Shown: positions 53,901 through 64,000 of the stretch, piece after piece
How positions within the stretch are numbered: the stretch's first letter is position 1
Layout of the letters: each line of letters begins with the position of its first letter
Source: Agelas oroides
Taxonomy: Eukaryota > Porifera > Demospongiae > Agelasida > Agelasidae
Reading direction: 5' to 3'
DNA: 64,000 bases
Assembly: GCA_949130485.1 (NCBI GenBank)
Contig: OX422184.1
Span: 26,085,674 to 26,149,673 of the forward strand
The notes under the pieces: generated by a model
What the model was told of the DNA's origin: nothing
The model's database searches: none
Seen by the model: the letters and a program-made list of their open reading frames with translations, nothing else
Translations under genes and position numbers: made by a program

Positions 53901-56900
53901 AGTGATGTAGTATAACATGCAGTGATGTGCTATAGTATATGCAGTGATGTAGTATAACATGCAGTGATGTGCAATAGTATATGCAGTGATGTTATATAGT
54001 ATATCAGTGATGTGTTATAAAATGCAGTGATATGCAAAAGTATATGCAGTTATGTGCAATAGTATATGCAGGGATATACTATAGCATGCAGTGAAGTGCA
54101 ATAGTATATGCAGTGATATGGAATAGCATGCAACAATGTGCAGTAGTATATGCAGTGATGTAATATAACTTGCAGTGATGTGCAATAGTATATGCAGTGA
54201 TGTGCATTGGTATATGCAATGATGTACTCTAGCATGCAGCAATGTGCAATAGAATATGCAGTGATATAATATAGTATGCAGTGATGTGCTATAGTGTATG
54301 CAGTGATGTGCAGTAGTATATGCCGTGATGTGAAATAGTATATGCAGTGATGTGCAATAGTATTTGCAGTAATGTGCAATAACATGCAGGAATGTGCAGT
54401 AGTATACGCAGTGATGTAATATAACATGCAGTGATGTGCAATAGTATATGCAGTGATGTAATATTGCATGCAGTGATGTGCAATAGTGTATGCAGTGATG
54501 TACTATTGCAGCAGTGATATGCAATAGTATATTTAGTGATTTACTATAGCGTGCAGTGAATGTGCAATGGTATCTGCAGTGTTGTACTGTGGCATTCAGT
54601 GATGTGCAATGGTAAATGCAATGATGTACTCTAGCGTGCAGCAATGTGCAATAGAATATGCAGTGATGTAATATAGTATGCAGTGATGTGCAATGGTATA
54701 TGCAATGATGTACTCTAGCATGCAGCAATGTGCAATAGAATATGCAGTGATGTAATATAGTATGCAGTGATGTGCAATGGTATATGCAATGATGTACTCT
54801 AGCATGCAGCAATGTGCAATAGAATATGCAGTGATGTAATATAGTATGCAGTGATGTGCAATGGTATATGCAATGATGTACTCTAGCATGCAGCAATGTG
54901 CAATAGAATATGCAGTGATGTGCAGTAGTATATGCCGTGGTGTAAAATTGTATATGCAGTGATGTGCAATAGTATATGGAGTGAAATGCAATAGATTATG
55001 CAATGATGTAGTATATATATATGCAGTGTTGTACTATAGCATGCAGTGATGTGCAATAGCATATGCAGTGATATGCAATAGCATGAGCAATGTGCAGTAG
55101 TATATGCAGTGATGTAATATAGCTTGCAGTGATGTGCAATAGTATATGGAGTGAAATGCAATAGATTATGCAATGTTGTACTATAGCATGCCGTGATGTG
55201 CAATAGTATATGCAGTTATACTATAACATCCAGTGATGTGCAATAGCATATGCAGTGATATGCAATAGCATGCAGCAATGTGCAATAGTATATGCAGTGA
55301 TGTGATATAACTTGCAGTGATGTGTAATAGTATATGCGGTGATGTACAATGGTATATGCAGTGATGTACTCAAGCATGCAGCAATGTGCAATAGTATATG
55401 CAGTGATGTGATATAACTTGCAGTGATGTGTAATAGTATATGCGGTGATGTACAATGGTATATGCAGTGATGTACTCAAGCATGCAGGAATGTGCAATAG
55501 AATGTGCAGTGATGTAATATAGCATGCAGTGATGTGCTATAGTATATGCAGTGATGTGCAGTAGTATATGCCGTAATGTGAAATAGTATATGCAGTGATG
55601 TGCAATAGTATATGCAGTGATGTACTATAGCATGCATTGATGTGCAATAGTATATGCAGTGATATGCAATAGCATGCAGCAATGTGCAGTAGTATATGCA
55701 GTGATGTAATATAACATGCAGTGATGTACAATAGTATATGCAGTGATGTGCAATAGTATATGCAGTGATGTAGTATGGCATGCAGTGATGTGGAATAGTT
55801 TATGCAGGTTGTACTATAGCATGCAGTGATGTGCAATAGTATATGCAGTTACATACGATAACATCCAGTGATGTGCAATAGCATATGCGGTGGTATGCAA
55901 TAGCATGCAGCAATGTGCAATAGTATATGCAGTGATGTAATATAGCTTGCAGTCATGTGTAATAGTATATGCTGTGATGTGCAATGGTATATGCAGTGAT
56001 GTACTCTAGCATGCAGCAATGTGCAGTAGAATATGCAGTGATGTAATATAGCATGCAGTGATGTTGTGTAGTACATGCAGTGATATGCAGTAGTATATGC
56101 AGTGATGTAGTATTGCATGCAGTGATGTGCAACAATAGATGCAGTGATACTCAATAGCATGCAGCAATGCGCAGTAGTATGTGCAGTAATGTAATATTGC
56201 ATGCAGTGATTTACAATAGCATGCAGTGAATGTGCAATGGCATATGCAGTGATATGCAATAGCATGCAGCAATGTGCAGTAGTATATGCAGTGATGTAAT
56301 ATAACATGCAGTGGTGTGCAATAGTATATGCAGTGATGTAATATAACATGCAGTGGTGTGCAATAGTATATGGAGTGAAATGCAATAGATTATGCAATGA
56401 TGTAGTATGGCATGCAGTGATGTGCAATAGTTTATGCAGTTATATACTACAACATCCAGTGATGTGCAATAGCATATGCAGTGATATGTAATAGCATGCA
56501 GCGATGTGCAATAGTATATGCAGTGATGTAATATAGCTTGCAGTGATATGTAATAGTATATGCAGTAATGTACAATGGTATATGCAGTGATGTACTCTAG
56601 CATGCAGCAATGTTCAATAGAATATGCAGTGATGTAATATAGCATGCAGTGATTTGCTATAGTATATGCAGTGATGTGCAGTAGTGTATGCAGTGATGTA
56701 CTATAACATGCAGTGATGTGCAATAGTACATGCAGTGATTTACAATAGCATGCAGTAATGTAATATGAATGGCATGAGTGATGTTCAATAGTATATGCGT
56801 GATGTGGAATAGTATATGCAGTGATGTGCAATAGTATATGCAGTGATATGCTATAATATGCAGATGTGCAATAGTATATGCTGTGATATGCTATAACATG

Positions 56901-58523
56901 CAGTGATGTGCAATAGTATATGCAGTGATATGCAAAGCATGCAGCAATGTGCAGTAGTATATGCAGTGATATAATAATCATGCAGTGAATTGCAATAGTA
57001 TATGGAGTTTTGTAATATGGCATGCAGTGATGTGCAATAGTATATGCAGTGATGTGCAATAGTATATGCAGTGATGTGCAATAGTGTATGCAGTGATGTA
57101 ATATTGCATGCAGTGATGTGCAATAGTGTATGCAGTGATGTACTATGGCATGCAGTGATGTGCAATAGTATATGCAGTGATTTACAATAGCATGCAGTGA
57201 ATGTGCAATGGCATATGCAGTGATATGCAATAGCATGCAGCAATGTGCAGTAGTATATTCAGTGATGTAGTTTGGCATGCAGTGATGTAATATAGCTTGC
57301 AGTGATGTGCAATAGTATATGCAGTGATGTGCAATGGTATATGCAATGATGTACTCTACCAGGCAGCAATGTGCAATAGAATATGCAGTGATGTAATGTA
57401 GGATGCAGTGATGTGCTATATAGTATATGCAGTGATGTGAAATAGTATATGCAGTGATGTGCAATAGTATATACAGTGATGTACTATAGCATGCATTGAT
57501 GTGCAATAGTATATGCAGTGATATGCAATAGCATGCAGCAATGTGCAGTAGTATATGCAGTGATGTAATATAACATGCAGTGATGTGCTATAGTATATGC
57601 AGTGATGTGAAATAGTATATGCAGTGATGTGCAATAGTATATACAGTGATGTACTATAGCATGCATTGATGTGCAATAGTATATGCAGTGATATGCAATA
57701 GCATGCAGCAATGTGCAGTAGTATATGCAGTGATGTAATATAACATGCAGTGATGTGTAATAGTATATGCAGTGATGTGTAATAGTATATGCAGTGATGT
57801 GTAATAGTATATGCAGTGATGTACAGTGGTATATGCAGTGATGTACTCAAGCATGCAGCAATGTGCAATAGAATGTGCAGTGATGTAATATAGCATGCAG
57901 TGATGTGCTATAGTATATGCAGTGATGTGCAGTAATATATGCCGTGATGTGAAATAGTATATGCAGTGATGTGCAATAGTATATGCAGTGATGTACTATA
58001 GCATGCATTGATGTGCAATAGTATATGCAGTGATATGCAATAGCATGCAGCAATGTGCAGTAGTATATGCAGTGATGTAATATAACATGCAGTGATGTGT
58101 AATAGTATATGCAGTGATGTGCAATGGTATATGCAGTGATGTACTCTAGCATGCAACAATGTGCAATAGAATATGCAGTGATGTAATATAGCATGCAGTG
58201 ATGTACAGTATATGCAGTGATGTGCAATGGCATATGCAGTGATATGCAATAGCATGCAGCAATGTGCAGTAGTATATGCAGTGATGTAATATAACATGCA
58301 GTGGTGTGCAATAGTGTATGCAGTGATGTGCAATAGATTATGCAATGATGTAGTATGGCATGCAGTGATGTGCAATAGTTTATGCAGTGTTGTACTGTAG
58401 CATGCAGTGATTTACAATAGCATACAGTGAATGTGCAGTGGTATATGCAGTGTTGTACTGTAGCATTCAGTGTTGTGGAATAGTGTATGCGTGATGAGCT
58501 GTGCATGCAGTGATGTGCAATAG
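50991..58523. repeat. Very large 20-22 bp minisatellite array
   Basis: The array is built from TGCAGTGATGTGCAATAGTA(TA) (22 bp) and variants such as TGCAGTGATGTAATATAACA (20 bp). It covers about 7.5 kb here, roughly 330 units, and continues at 62045-62230. Frequent alternation of 22 and 20 bp units makes a 42 bp dimer, a multiple of three, so many minus-strand frames stay open for hundreds of codons (HITAYTIAHH-type). Local higher-order copies of 100-150 bp are visible, for example four near-identical blocks at about 54640-54905. It is interrupted by the elements at 51943 and 58524. Confidence 0.95.
51943..52521. mobile_element. 579-bp DNA element inserted in the minisatellite
   Basis: The ends CCGTATAGCGGGTTATTTTC and GGAAATAACCCGCTATACGG are inverted repeats, followed inside by GTGGGTGGAAATTTTCGTG and its counterpart. 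Flanks match the surrounding repeat, compatible with a TA or single-base duplication. The interior carries a member of the TAGTCTCG foldback family (about 52090-52140, GTAGCCAGACTCTC / GAGTCTGGCTACGCGAGACTA) and an open frame from 52149 (MERFSVESCMVGYHVYK). The frame resembles the start of a domain I have seen in invertebrate proteins, but it cannot be assigned. Confidence 0.85.
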
Positions 58524-59538
58524 CAAGAGCGCATAAGAACGGGCGGCTAGAGTAAGAACGTGTAACTCCAATAGAAGCCCGTAGTCCGGGCAAAATTATT
58601 GAACCGTACTAAAAATAGAACATCCGGTCACGTGTGCGCTTAGCAACAATGCATAAGGGCTTATGTCAACGCAGCGTGCGCAGTGCGTGTTACTATTTTT
58701 AGTACTGCACTGTTAAAAATGAGGTGTTACATTAACACTTAAAAGAGGTGTTACTTGAGTGTCCACTCAGTGACTCTACCTTTGGGTGCTCGGATAGCAC
58801 CTCTAAAATGGTGCTAATGCTACACTCTAGTGGTGTAGAACTACACCAGCTTCCTGGGCATGTTTAGCACCAGAGGATTTAGAATAGCACCGTATTGTGG
58901 AGTTCTTCAAAGGCCAAATATTGGTGACACCAGCTGAGAGTGCTCAATTGGCACCTCTAAATGGTGTAATTGTGTAGGGGTACACCAGTTTTTGGGTAAA
59001 TTTAGCACTGGAGGATTCAAAGTTCAAAGTTCAAACACATGTTGAATGTATACTTCAAAAACGAACAAGTACAATAAAATGGATGAATAACAGTCCATAA
59101 ACAAGTCGCACAAATGCAATAACCTAACATGCGATAAAATATGCAGCTTCAGTTTGTCCATGCACACAACAAACTTTAACATTATGGAATTCAAAGTTTG
59201 ACTTGCTTTCTCTGAGAGCAGAATCCGGATCATCCTCGTCCTACATCGAGAGAAAGATTGTGTAGACGCAGTCATAGTGATTTCCTTTATGTATTTCAAG
59301 CAAGCTAGTGTAAGTGCATGCATTTATAATATTTACATGTATTTGTATTTGTCTTTTAAACATGCAGGTCCATGAAGGGCCAAGTGGATGCATGTCATTT
59401 CACAATATAAGTGAGAACGCAACTGCCTTCTCTGCATCACTGCTAACTATGTCCATGGATTTCCCTTAATTGACCAGACCATTCACTCATGTTTTCACTG
59501 GGCCTAGTAAGTAAAATGCCCTCTCCCCTTTTTCTATA

Positions 59539-60034
59539 CCGTAGTCTCGCGAAAAAGGGCCCACTTACAAAAGAGCGCCCACCCCCTACTTTTCGCCCAA
59601 TTTCCTGTACAGGGTCAAAGTTTACTCGAATGAGCGCCCACCCTGAAGCAAGCTTCACGTGGAGTTTGAGAAGCACAGTATGCGTATCTGAGGTAAGAAA
59701 CTTCATGTAATACTTCACCGAAGTTGCTACAAGGCATCTTTGCGTAGACGGACGTAGCTAATGTGGTGTGCACTCCGAGTGACACCATGCTCATGGTGAC
59801 GTGGTGCCGTTCAGAGTGTTGTGTGCCGTTAGGACTCAACTTCGAAGCTGCTGGTGGTTCTGTTGTACGTTACTGTTTGTCCAATTATTTGCTTTGAGGG
59901 CATCGAGTCCCTGTAAACAAGACATGGGCACTATTTCGTGGTTAAATGCGGAAACACCCGAAAGAGCGCCCACCCCCCTCTTTGGCAGACTTGTAAGGTG
60001 CTCCGCCCATGGGCCGTTTTTCGTGAGACTACGG
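59539..60034. mobile_element. 496-bp element nested third-level, CCGTAGTCTCGCGAAAA ends
   Basis: The inverted ends CCGTAGTCTCGCGAAAAAGG and GCCGTTTTTCGTGAGACTACGG bound sequence with three GAGCGCCCACC(C) motifs (about 59572, 59632 and 59964). The TAGTCTCGCG core of the end resembles the short foldback family, hinting at shared ancestry. No target duplication is evident. Confidence 0.78.
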
Positions 60035-61640
60035 CACTACATTTTAGTCTAAAGTGAGGAGGAGGCATTTACTCAAATGTAAACCTCACCAACAACTGAA
60101 GCCGACTCCAGTTTTGTACCACATCAACAACAGGAGCAGAGTTGCTGCACTCTCATTCTCTACATGGAGAAGATTGACACAACACGCTGTTAGAGACAGT
60201 TTATATATCTTGTAAATTGGAAAAATTTTGGTGTTAACATATTTTGTAGACCTAGACAGCAACGAAAATTAAACTGCCGAAAAATTTTCAATAGCTAAGT
60301 ATTAAAACAATGCTACATGAAAACATAGCTCAAGCTAGTGACATGCCTGTGGGGTAAGTGCTGCTAGCGACGAACTTGAGCGCTAGGCACAGAAGTCTTG
60401 GGTAAGATCAACTGACTCAGATTGAGGCTATAGTTCCAATGCAGTGCGTTGGTTTCACAATTTCACCTTCAAAGAGTCTGCCCAAGGAGTCGTGTTTTAT
60501 TCATCTGCCTTCACAAGCGATTGTAGCCAAGGTACATAATGGTAGGCACATATACAGCTATGTCTTGGGCCAGTGGTAGCTCATCAAAAAAATAACGTTT
60601 TCCTGTTGAATGTTGTCTTACCATGTTATCTGCCACCTGTAGTAGAGAAGTCGTCATTGGCTTAGTCCACACAGCTTTGCCACTCCAAACGTTTCCCCTC
60701 ATTTTCTCTCAGTTGATACTCCCTGTTAGCACATCCTCAGCTTTGAGCTTCTTGAGCAGCTACAAATATAGATATGTATAATGGCATTCCGTACAGTGAA
60801 ATCAACTGCATGTTGGTATATATAAAAAATAAGCCTATAGATACAGTTATACAGGTTGTGTACTGCATGCATGCTCTGGCAATCTCCTAGTCTTGTTCAC
60901 ACTAGAGTTTATTGCTTGCAACTCACTGTGATAGCTGATTCCACTGTCTTGTTGCTGTCTCTTAGAAGGACTCCAAAAATACAGAATTGTTAGTTCTCCT
61001 GTTGGAATCTGGGGGAGCGAAGTCCAACCCAGTGCGTGCTTACTATAGCATTCATCTTCCAGCTGTCCTTGATGCGAGAGTCACCGATTCAACTATCAGT
61101 GATACGCCGACTCGGATGCGCGGGATGCGCACACATTTTAAACGTCGACAGCGACTACTTTAAAACAGTAGGAGGTTGCTAGAATCACAAAAGTTAGAAG
61201 TTACAAACCAGGGAAAGGCCACAGAAGGTTCAAATCGCACACAAGAGAAATCAGCAGCTGCTGCGCTGCCCGCGCGCCAAAAATCACGCGATTGTACAAA
61301 GTGCAAAGTACGAAGTTCAGTATGCGCATGCGTAGCACGGAAATACTTACCCAGTGAGACACAGCAGGCTAGAAACTGCATCTCTGCACGGATTCCCACC
61401 GCAGCAAGCGTCTGGACTTTTACCACTATATGTTTAACTCCAAATTTTAGCAAGTCCATGATATATAGCGCCTTCAAATCGATGTCAGCAATTGTTTCAA
61501 GGTGGTTAACATCAATGTATTGTAGCAAATTAACCGAGGAAGTGTGTAATAAAGTAGCTATCTGTATGTTTTATGAAAAAATACTCAGGAAATTCTTGTT
61601 TGAGGTGCACTAGAGTATGAACCTTATAAACCCTACTGTT
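60035..61640. other. Interior of the nested element, nothing recognised
   Basis: Small open frames on both strands (for example 61176-61613 plus and 61528-61160 minus overlap each other) show no transposase or other domain that I can name. Confidence 0.4.
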
Positions 61641-62044
61641 GGTGCTGTTTCTACACTAGAGTTTTAAATTAAACTATGTTAGGGCTAAAGTAAAACATAT
61701 AGTGTTACACTGCACCTACTGGGTTAACTTTAGCACTACATAAATAGCACTCCTGGTGTTGGTATAACACCTCCCTTTCTTGCGTGTATCATGTGAACCT
61801 CACATTGGTGTCAATCCTACTCCAAGGTGGTTTACACTAAGCCATGCTGGTGCTGAACTAAACAACCAAGTGTTATACTACACCTCATGGGTTGATACTT
61901 GCACTGCAGATATATGCTTACTTTAACACTACCAGTGTTAATTTCACACCTCTATTTTAACAGTGTGGCGGTAAATTCCGCCCGGTTTCGAATTTTACGT
62001 AGTTACACGCTCTTACTCTAGCCGCCCGTTCTTATGCGCTCTTG

Positions 62045-62232
62045 CAATAGTATATGCAGTGATACACTTTAACATCCAGTGATGTGCAATAGTATATTCA
62101 ATATGTAATAGCATGCAGCAATGTGTGATAGTATATGCAGTGATGTGCAATAGTATATGCAGTGATGTTAATAGTATTTGCAGTGATGTGCAATAGTATA
62201 TGCAGTGATATACAATGGCATGCAGCAATGTA
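62045..62232. repeat. Continuation of the 20-22 bp array after the 3.5-kb insert
   Basis: Nine or so further units (ATATGCAGTGATGTGCAATAGT and variants) follow the inserted element. This shows that the insert split a single array. Confidence 0.9.
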
Positions 62233-64000
62233 CGGTTGCACCCACTTCCATACGTTCCCCTCGCATTACCCTGCATTCTCCTGTGTTCCTCTGGTGTTTA
62301 GCACCCACTCCCATACATTCCCCTGGCGTTCCCCTACATTTCCATTGCACTTTGCACACACTCCCATGCATTTCCCTGGCACTTTGCACCCACTCCCATA
62401 CGTTCCCATGGCATTCCCCTGCATTCCCCTGCATTCCACTGGTACTTTGCACCCACTCCCAAACGTTGCTGTGCATTTTCTTGCATTCCCCTGCATTCCC
62501 ATGGCATTTTGCACCCATTCCCATACGTTTCCCTGGCATTCCTCTGCATTCCCCTGCATTCCCCTGGGACTTTGCACCCACTCCCATACGTTGCTATGGC
62601 ATTCCTCTGCATTCCCCTGCATTCCCCTGGGACTTTGCACCCACTCCCATACGTTGCTATGGCATTCCACTGCATTTCCCTGCATTTCACTGGCACTTTG
62701 CACCCACTCCAATACATTCCCCTTGCATTTCCTTGCATTCCCTTGCATTCCCTTGCATTCCCTTGCATTCCCTTGCATTCCACTGGCACTTTGCACCCAC
62801 TTCAATATGTTCCTTGGCATTCCCCTGCATGACACTGCGTTCTTGCCCTCCATTTCCCTGGCACTTTGTACCCACTCCCATACATTTACCTGGCCCATAT
62901 GTTCCCCTGGCATCCCCCTGCATTCCCCGGCATTCCCGACACTTAGTACCCACTCCCATACATTCCCTTGGCATTCCCCAGGCACTTTGCACACCCTCCA
63001 ATACATTACACTGGTAGTCCCCTGCATTCCCCAGGTACATAGCACTCACTCCCTTACATTCACCTGGTACTCCCTTACAGTAACCTGGTATTCCCCTGCA
63101 TTCCCCTGCATTCCACTGGCACTTTGCACCCACTTCCATACGTTCCCCTGGCATTCCCTGCAATCCCCTTTGTTCCCCTGGCATTTTGGACCCACTCCAA
63201 TGCATTCCCCTGCATTCCCCTGGCACTTTGTACCCACTCCCATTTGTTCCCTGGCATTCCCTTGCACCCACCTGCATTCCTCTACATTCCCCTGGCAATT
63301 TGCACCCTCTCCCATACGTTCCCCTGGCATTCTCCTGCATTCCCTGGCACTTTGCACCCACTCCCATAGATTTACCTGCATTCTCCTGGCACTTTGCACA
63401 CATACCAATTCGTTTCCCTGGCATTCCTCTGCATTTGCCTGCATTCCACTGAATTCCCCTCGCATTGCGCCCACTCCCATATGTTCCCCTGGTATTCCCC
63501 AGCATTCCCCTGCATTCACTTGCATTCTCCTGGCACTTTGTACCAAATCCCATATGTTCCCGTTCCCTGCATTCCCCTGCTTTTTTCTGGCTTTTGCACC
63601 CACACCCATACATTCCCCTGGCATCCTCCCACATTTCCATTGCACTTTGCACACTCCCATGCATTTCCATGGCACTTTGCACCCACTCCCATATGTTCCC
63701 TGGCATTCCCTTGCATTCCCCTACATTCCCCTGGCACTTTGTGCCCACTCCCATACGTTCCCCTGGCATTCCCCAGCATTTCCTGCGTTCCCCTGGCACT
63801 GCACCACTCCCATACATTGCTGTGGCATTCACCTGCATTCCCCTGGCACTTTGCACCCACTCCCATATGTTCCCTGGCATTCCCTTGCATTCCCCTACAT
63901 TCCCCTGGCACTTTGCACCCACTCCCATACGTTCCCCTGGCATTCCCCAGCATTTCCTGCATTCCCCTGGCACTGCACCACTCCCATACGTTGCTGTGGC
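62233..64000. repeat. Second tandem array, CACTCCCATACGTTCCCCTG repeat
   Basis: Units of roughly 48-80 bp read CACTCCCATACGTTCCCCTG, then one to four GCATTCCC(C/T)T blocks, then GGCACTTTGCACC. Variation in the number of 9-12 bp GCATTCCCCT sub-blocks sets unit length. The array starts abruptly at the end of the 20-22 bp array and runs off the window. Minus-strand frames stay open for several hundred codons (GNAGECRGMPGERMGVGAKC-type) because most sub-blocks are multiples of three. Confidence 0.93.

Larger units (their letters stand above)
58708..61965. mobile_element. Nested 3.3-kb element with GTGTTA-rich subterminal repeats
   Basis: The ends CACTGTTAAAAATGAGGTGT and ACACCTCTATTTTAACAGTG are inverted repeats with a few mismatches, continuing through ACATTAACAC / GTGTTAAT. 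Inside each end, several hundred bases carry repeated GGTGTT, TTAGCACC, TACACCA and TAACACC motifs (about 58720-59010 and 61640-61950) in mirrored order. The middle has no gene I recognise and holds a further element at 59539. Confidence 0.8.
58524..62044. mobile_element. 3.5-kb DNA element with ~44-bp inverted repeats, inserted in the minisatellite
   Basis: Both ends read inward CAAGAGCGCATAAGAACGGG, then CGGCTAGAGTAAGA(A/G)CGTGTAACT, with one mismatch over about 44 bases. CAATAG flanks both sides (58518-58523 and 62045-62050), but the host repeat also contains CAATAG, so the duplication length is uncertain. The outer shell is short (about 180 bp left, 80 bp right); almost all of its length is a second inserted element. 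No transposase is recognised. Confidence 0.88.

Noticed and set aside
50991..58523. CRISPR-like array
   Set aside because: Units are contiguous without unique spacers and the DNA is clearly from an intron-bearing animal genome.
50761..58593. Long minus-strand open frames (up to 431 codons) rich in HITAYTIAHH-like peptides
   Set aside because: They follow from the 42-bp dimer period of the minisatellite, appear in several overlapping frames, and have no codon-level constraint or domain.
62266..63973. Minus-strand frames of 259 and 428 codons (GNAGECRGMPGERMGVGAKC-type)
   Set aside because: Compositional by-product of the C-rich array; the plus strand is open over long stretches too.

Overview
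The window is eukaryotic and most likely comes from an invertebrate metazoan genome. Genes are split into short exons by small GT-AG introns, some only 57-61 bp long. The conserved proteins are ordinary animal housekeeping proteins, and about four fifths of the window is mobile or tandemly repeated DNA. A sponge or other early-branching animal would fit the compact introns and the mixture of MULE, Penelope-like and RT elements. That placement is inference; I cannot name the species.

Layout. 1-8.6 kb: minisatellites, a 7-copy complex repeat and foldback elements, with no intact gene seen. 8.7-22.4 kb: a compact gene cluster, PLRG1 (-), FBXO9 (+), NUDT8 (-), a YIPF1/2-type gene (+), the C-terminal half of a glutamate dehydrogenase (+), and an unrecognised gene (+). 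PLRG1/FBXO9 and NUDT8/YIPF are head-to-head pairs with 144 and 80 bp between start codons. FBXO9 and NUDT8 overlap tail-to-tail by 41 bp. 22.4-50 kb: gene-poor DNA with transposon remains: two hairpin or hAT-like non-autonomous elements, a LINE 3' end, a MULE transposase pseudogene, a TTAA-flanked element, a reverse-transcriptase element with poly(A) and target-site duplications, a Penelope-like remnant, pogo-like short elements and a broken PKA/PRKX-type kinase around a 1 kb polypyrimidine tract. 51-62.2 kb: one very large array of a 20-22 bp repeat, interrupted by a 579 bp element and by a 3.5 kb nest of three elements. 62.2-64 kb: a second GC-rich array that runs off the end.

The cluster genes belong to unrelated pathways (pre-mRNA splicing, SCF ubiquitin ligase, mitochondrial CoA hydrolysis, Golgi membrane, glutamate catabolism), so their proximity reflects compact packing, not an operon.

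Three points stand out. First, a family of short foldback elements (TAGTCTCG...CGAGACTA or TAGCCT...AGGCTA ends) is mostly flanked by 9-bp target-site duplications, with one looser copy at 8 bp. Second, a 457 bp element sits exactly at an FBXO9 splice donor and its 8-bp duplication re-creates that donor. Third, PLRG1, FBXO9 and GLUD each carry stop or frameshift defects inside otherwise well-conserved exons, while NUDT8 reads intact. That calls for a check between assembly error and real gene decay. Exon borders were read by eye from splice motifs and remembered family sequences; no search was run.
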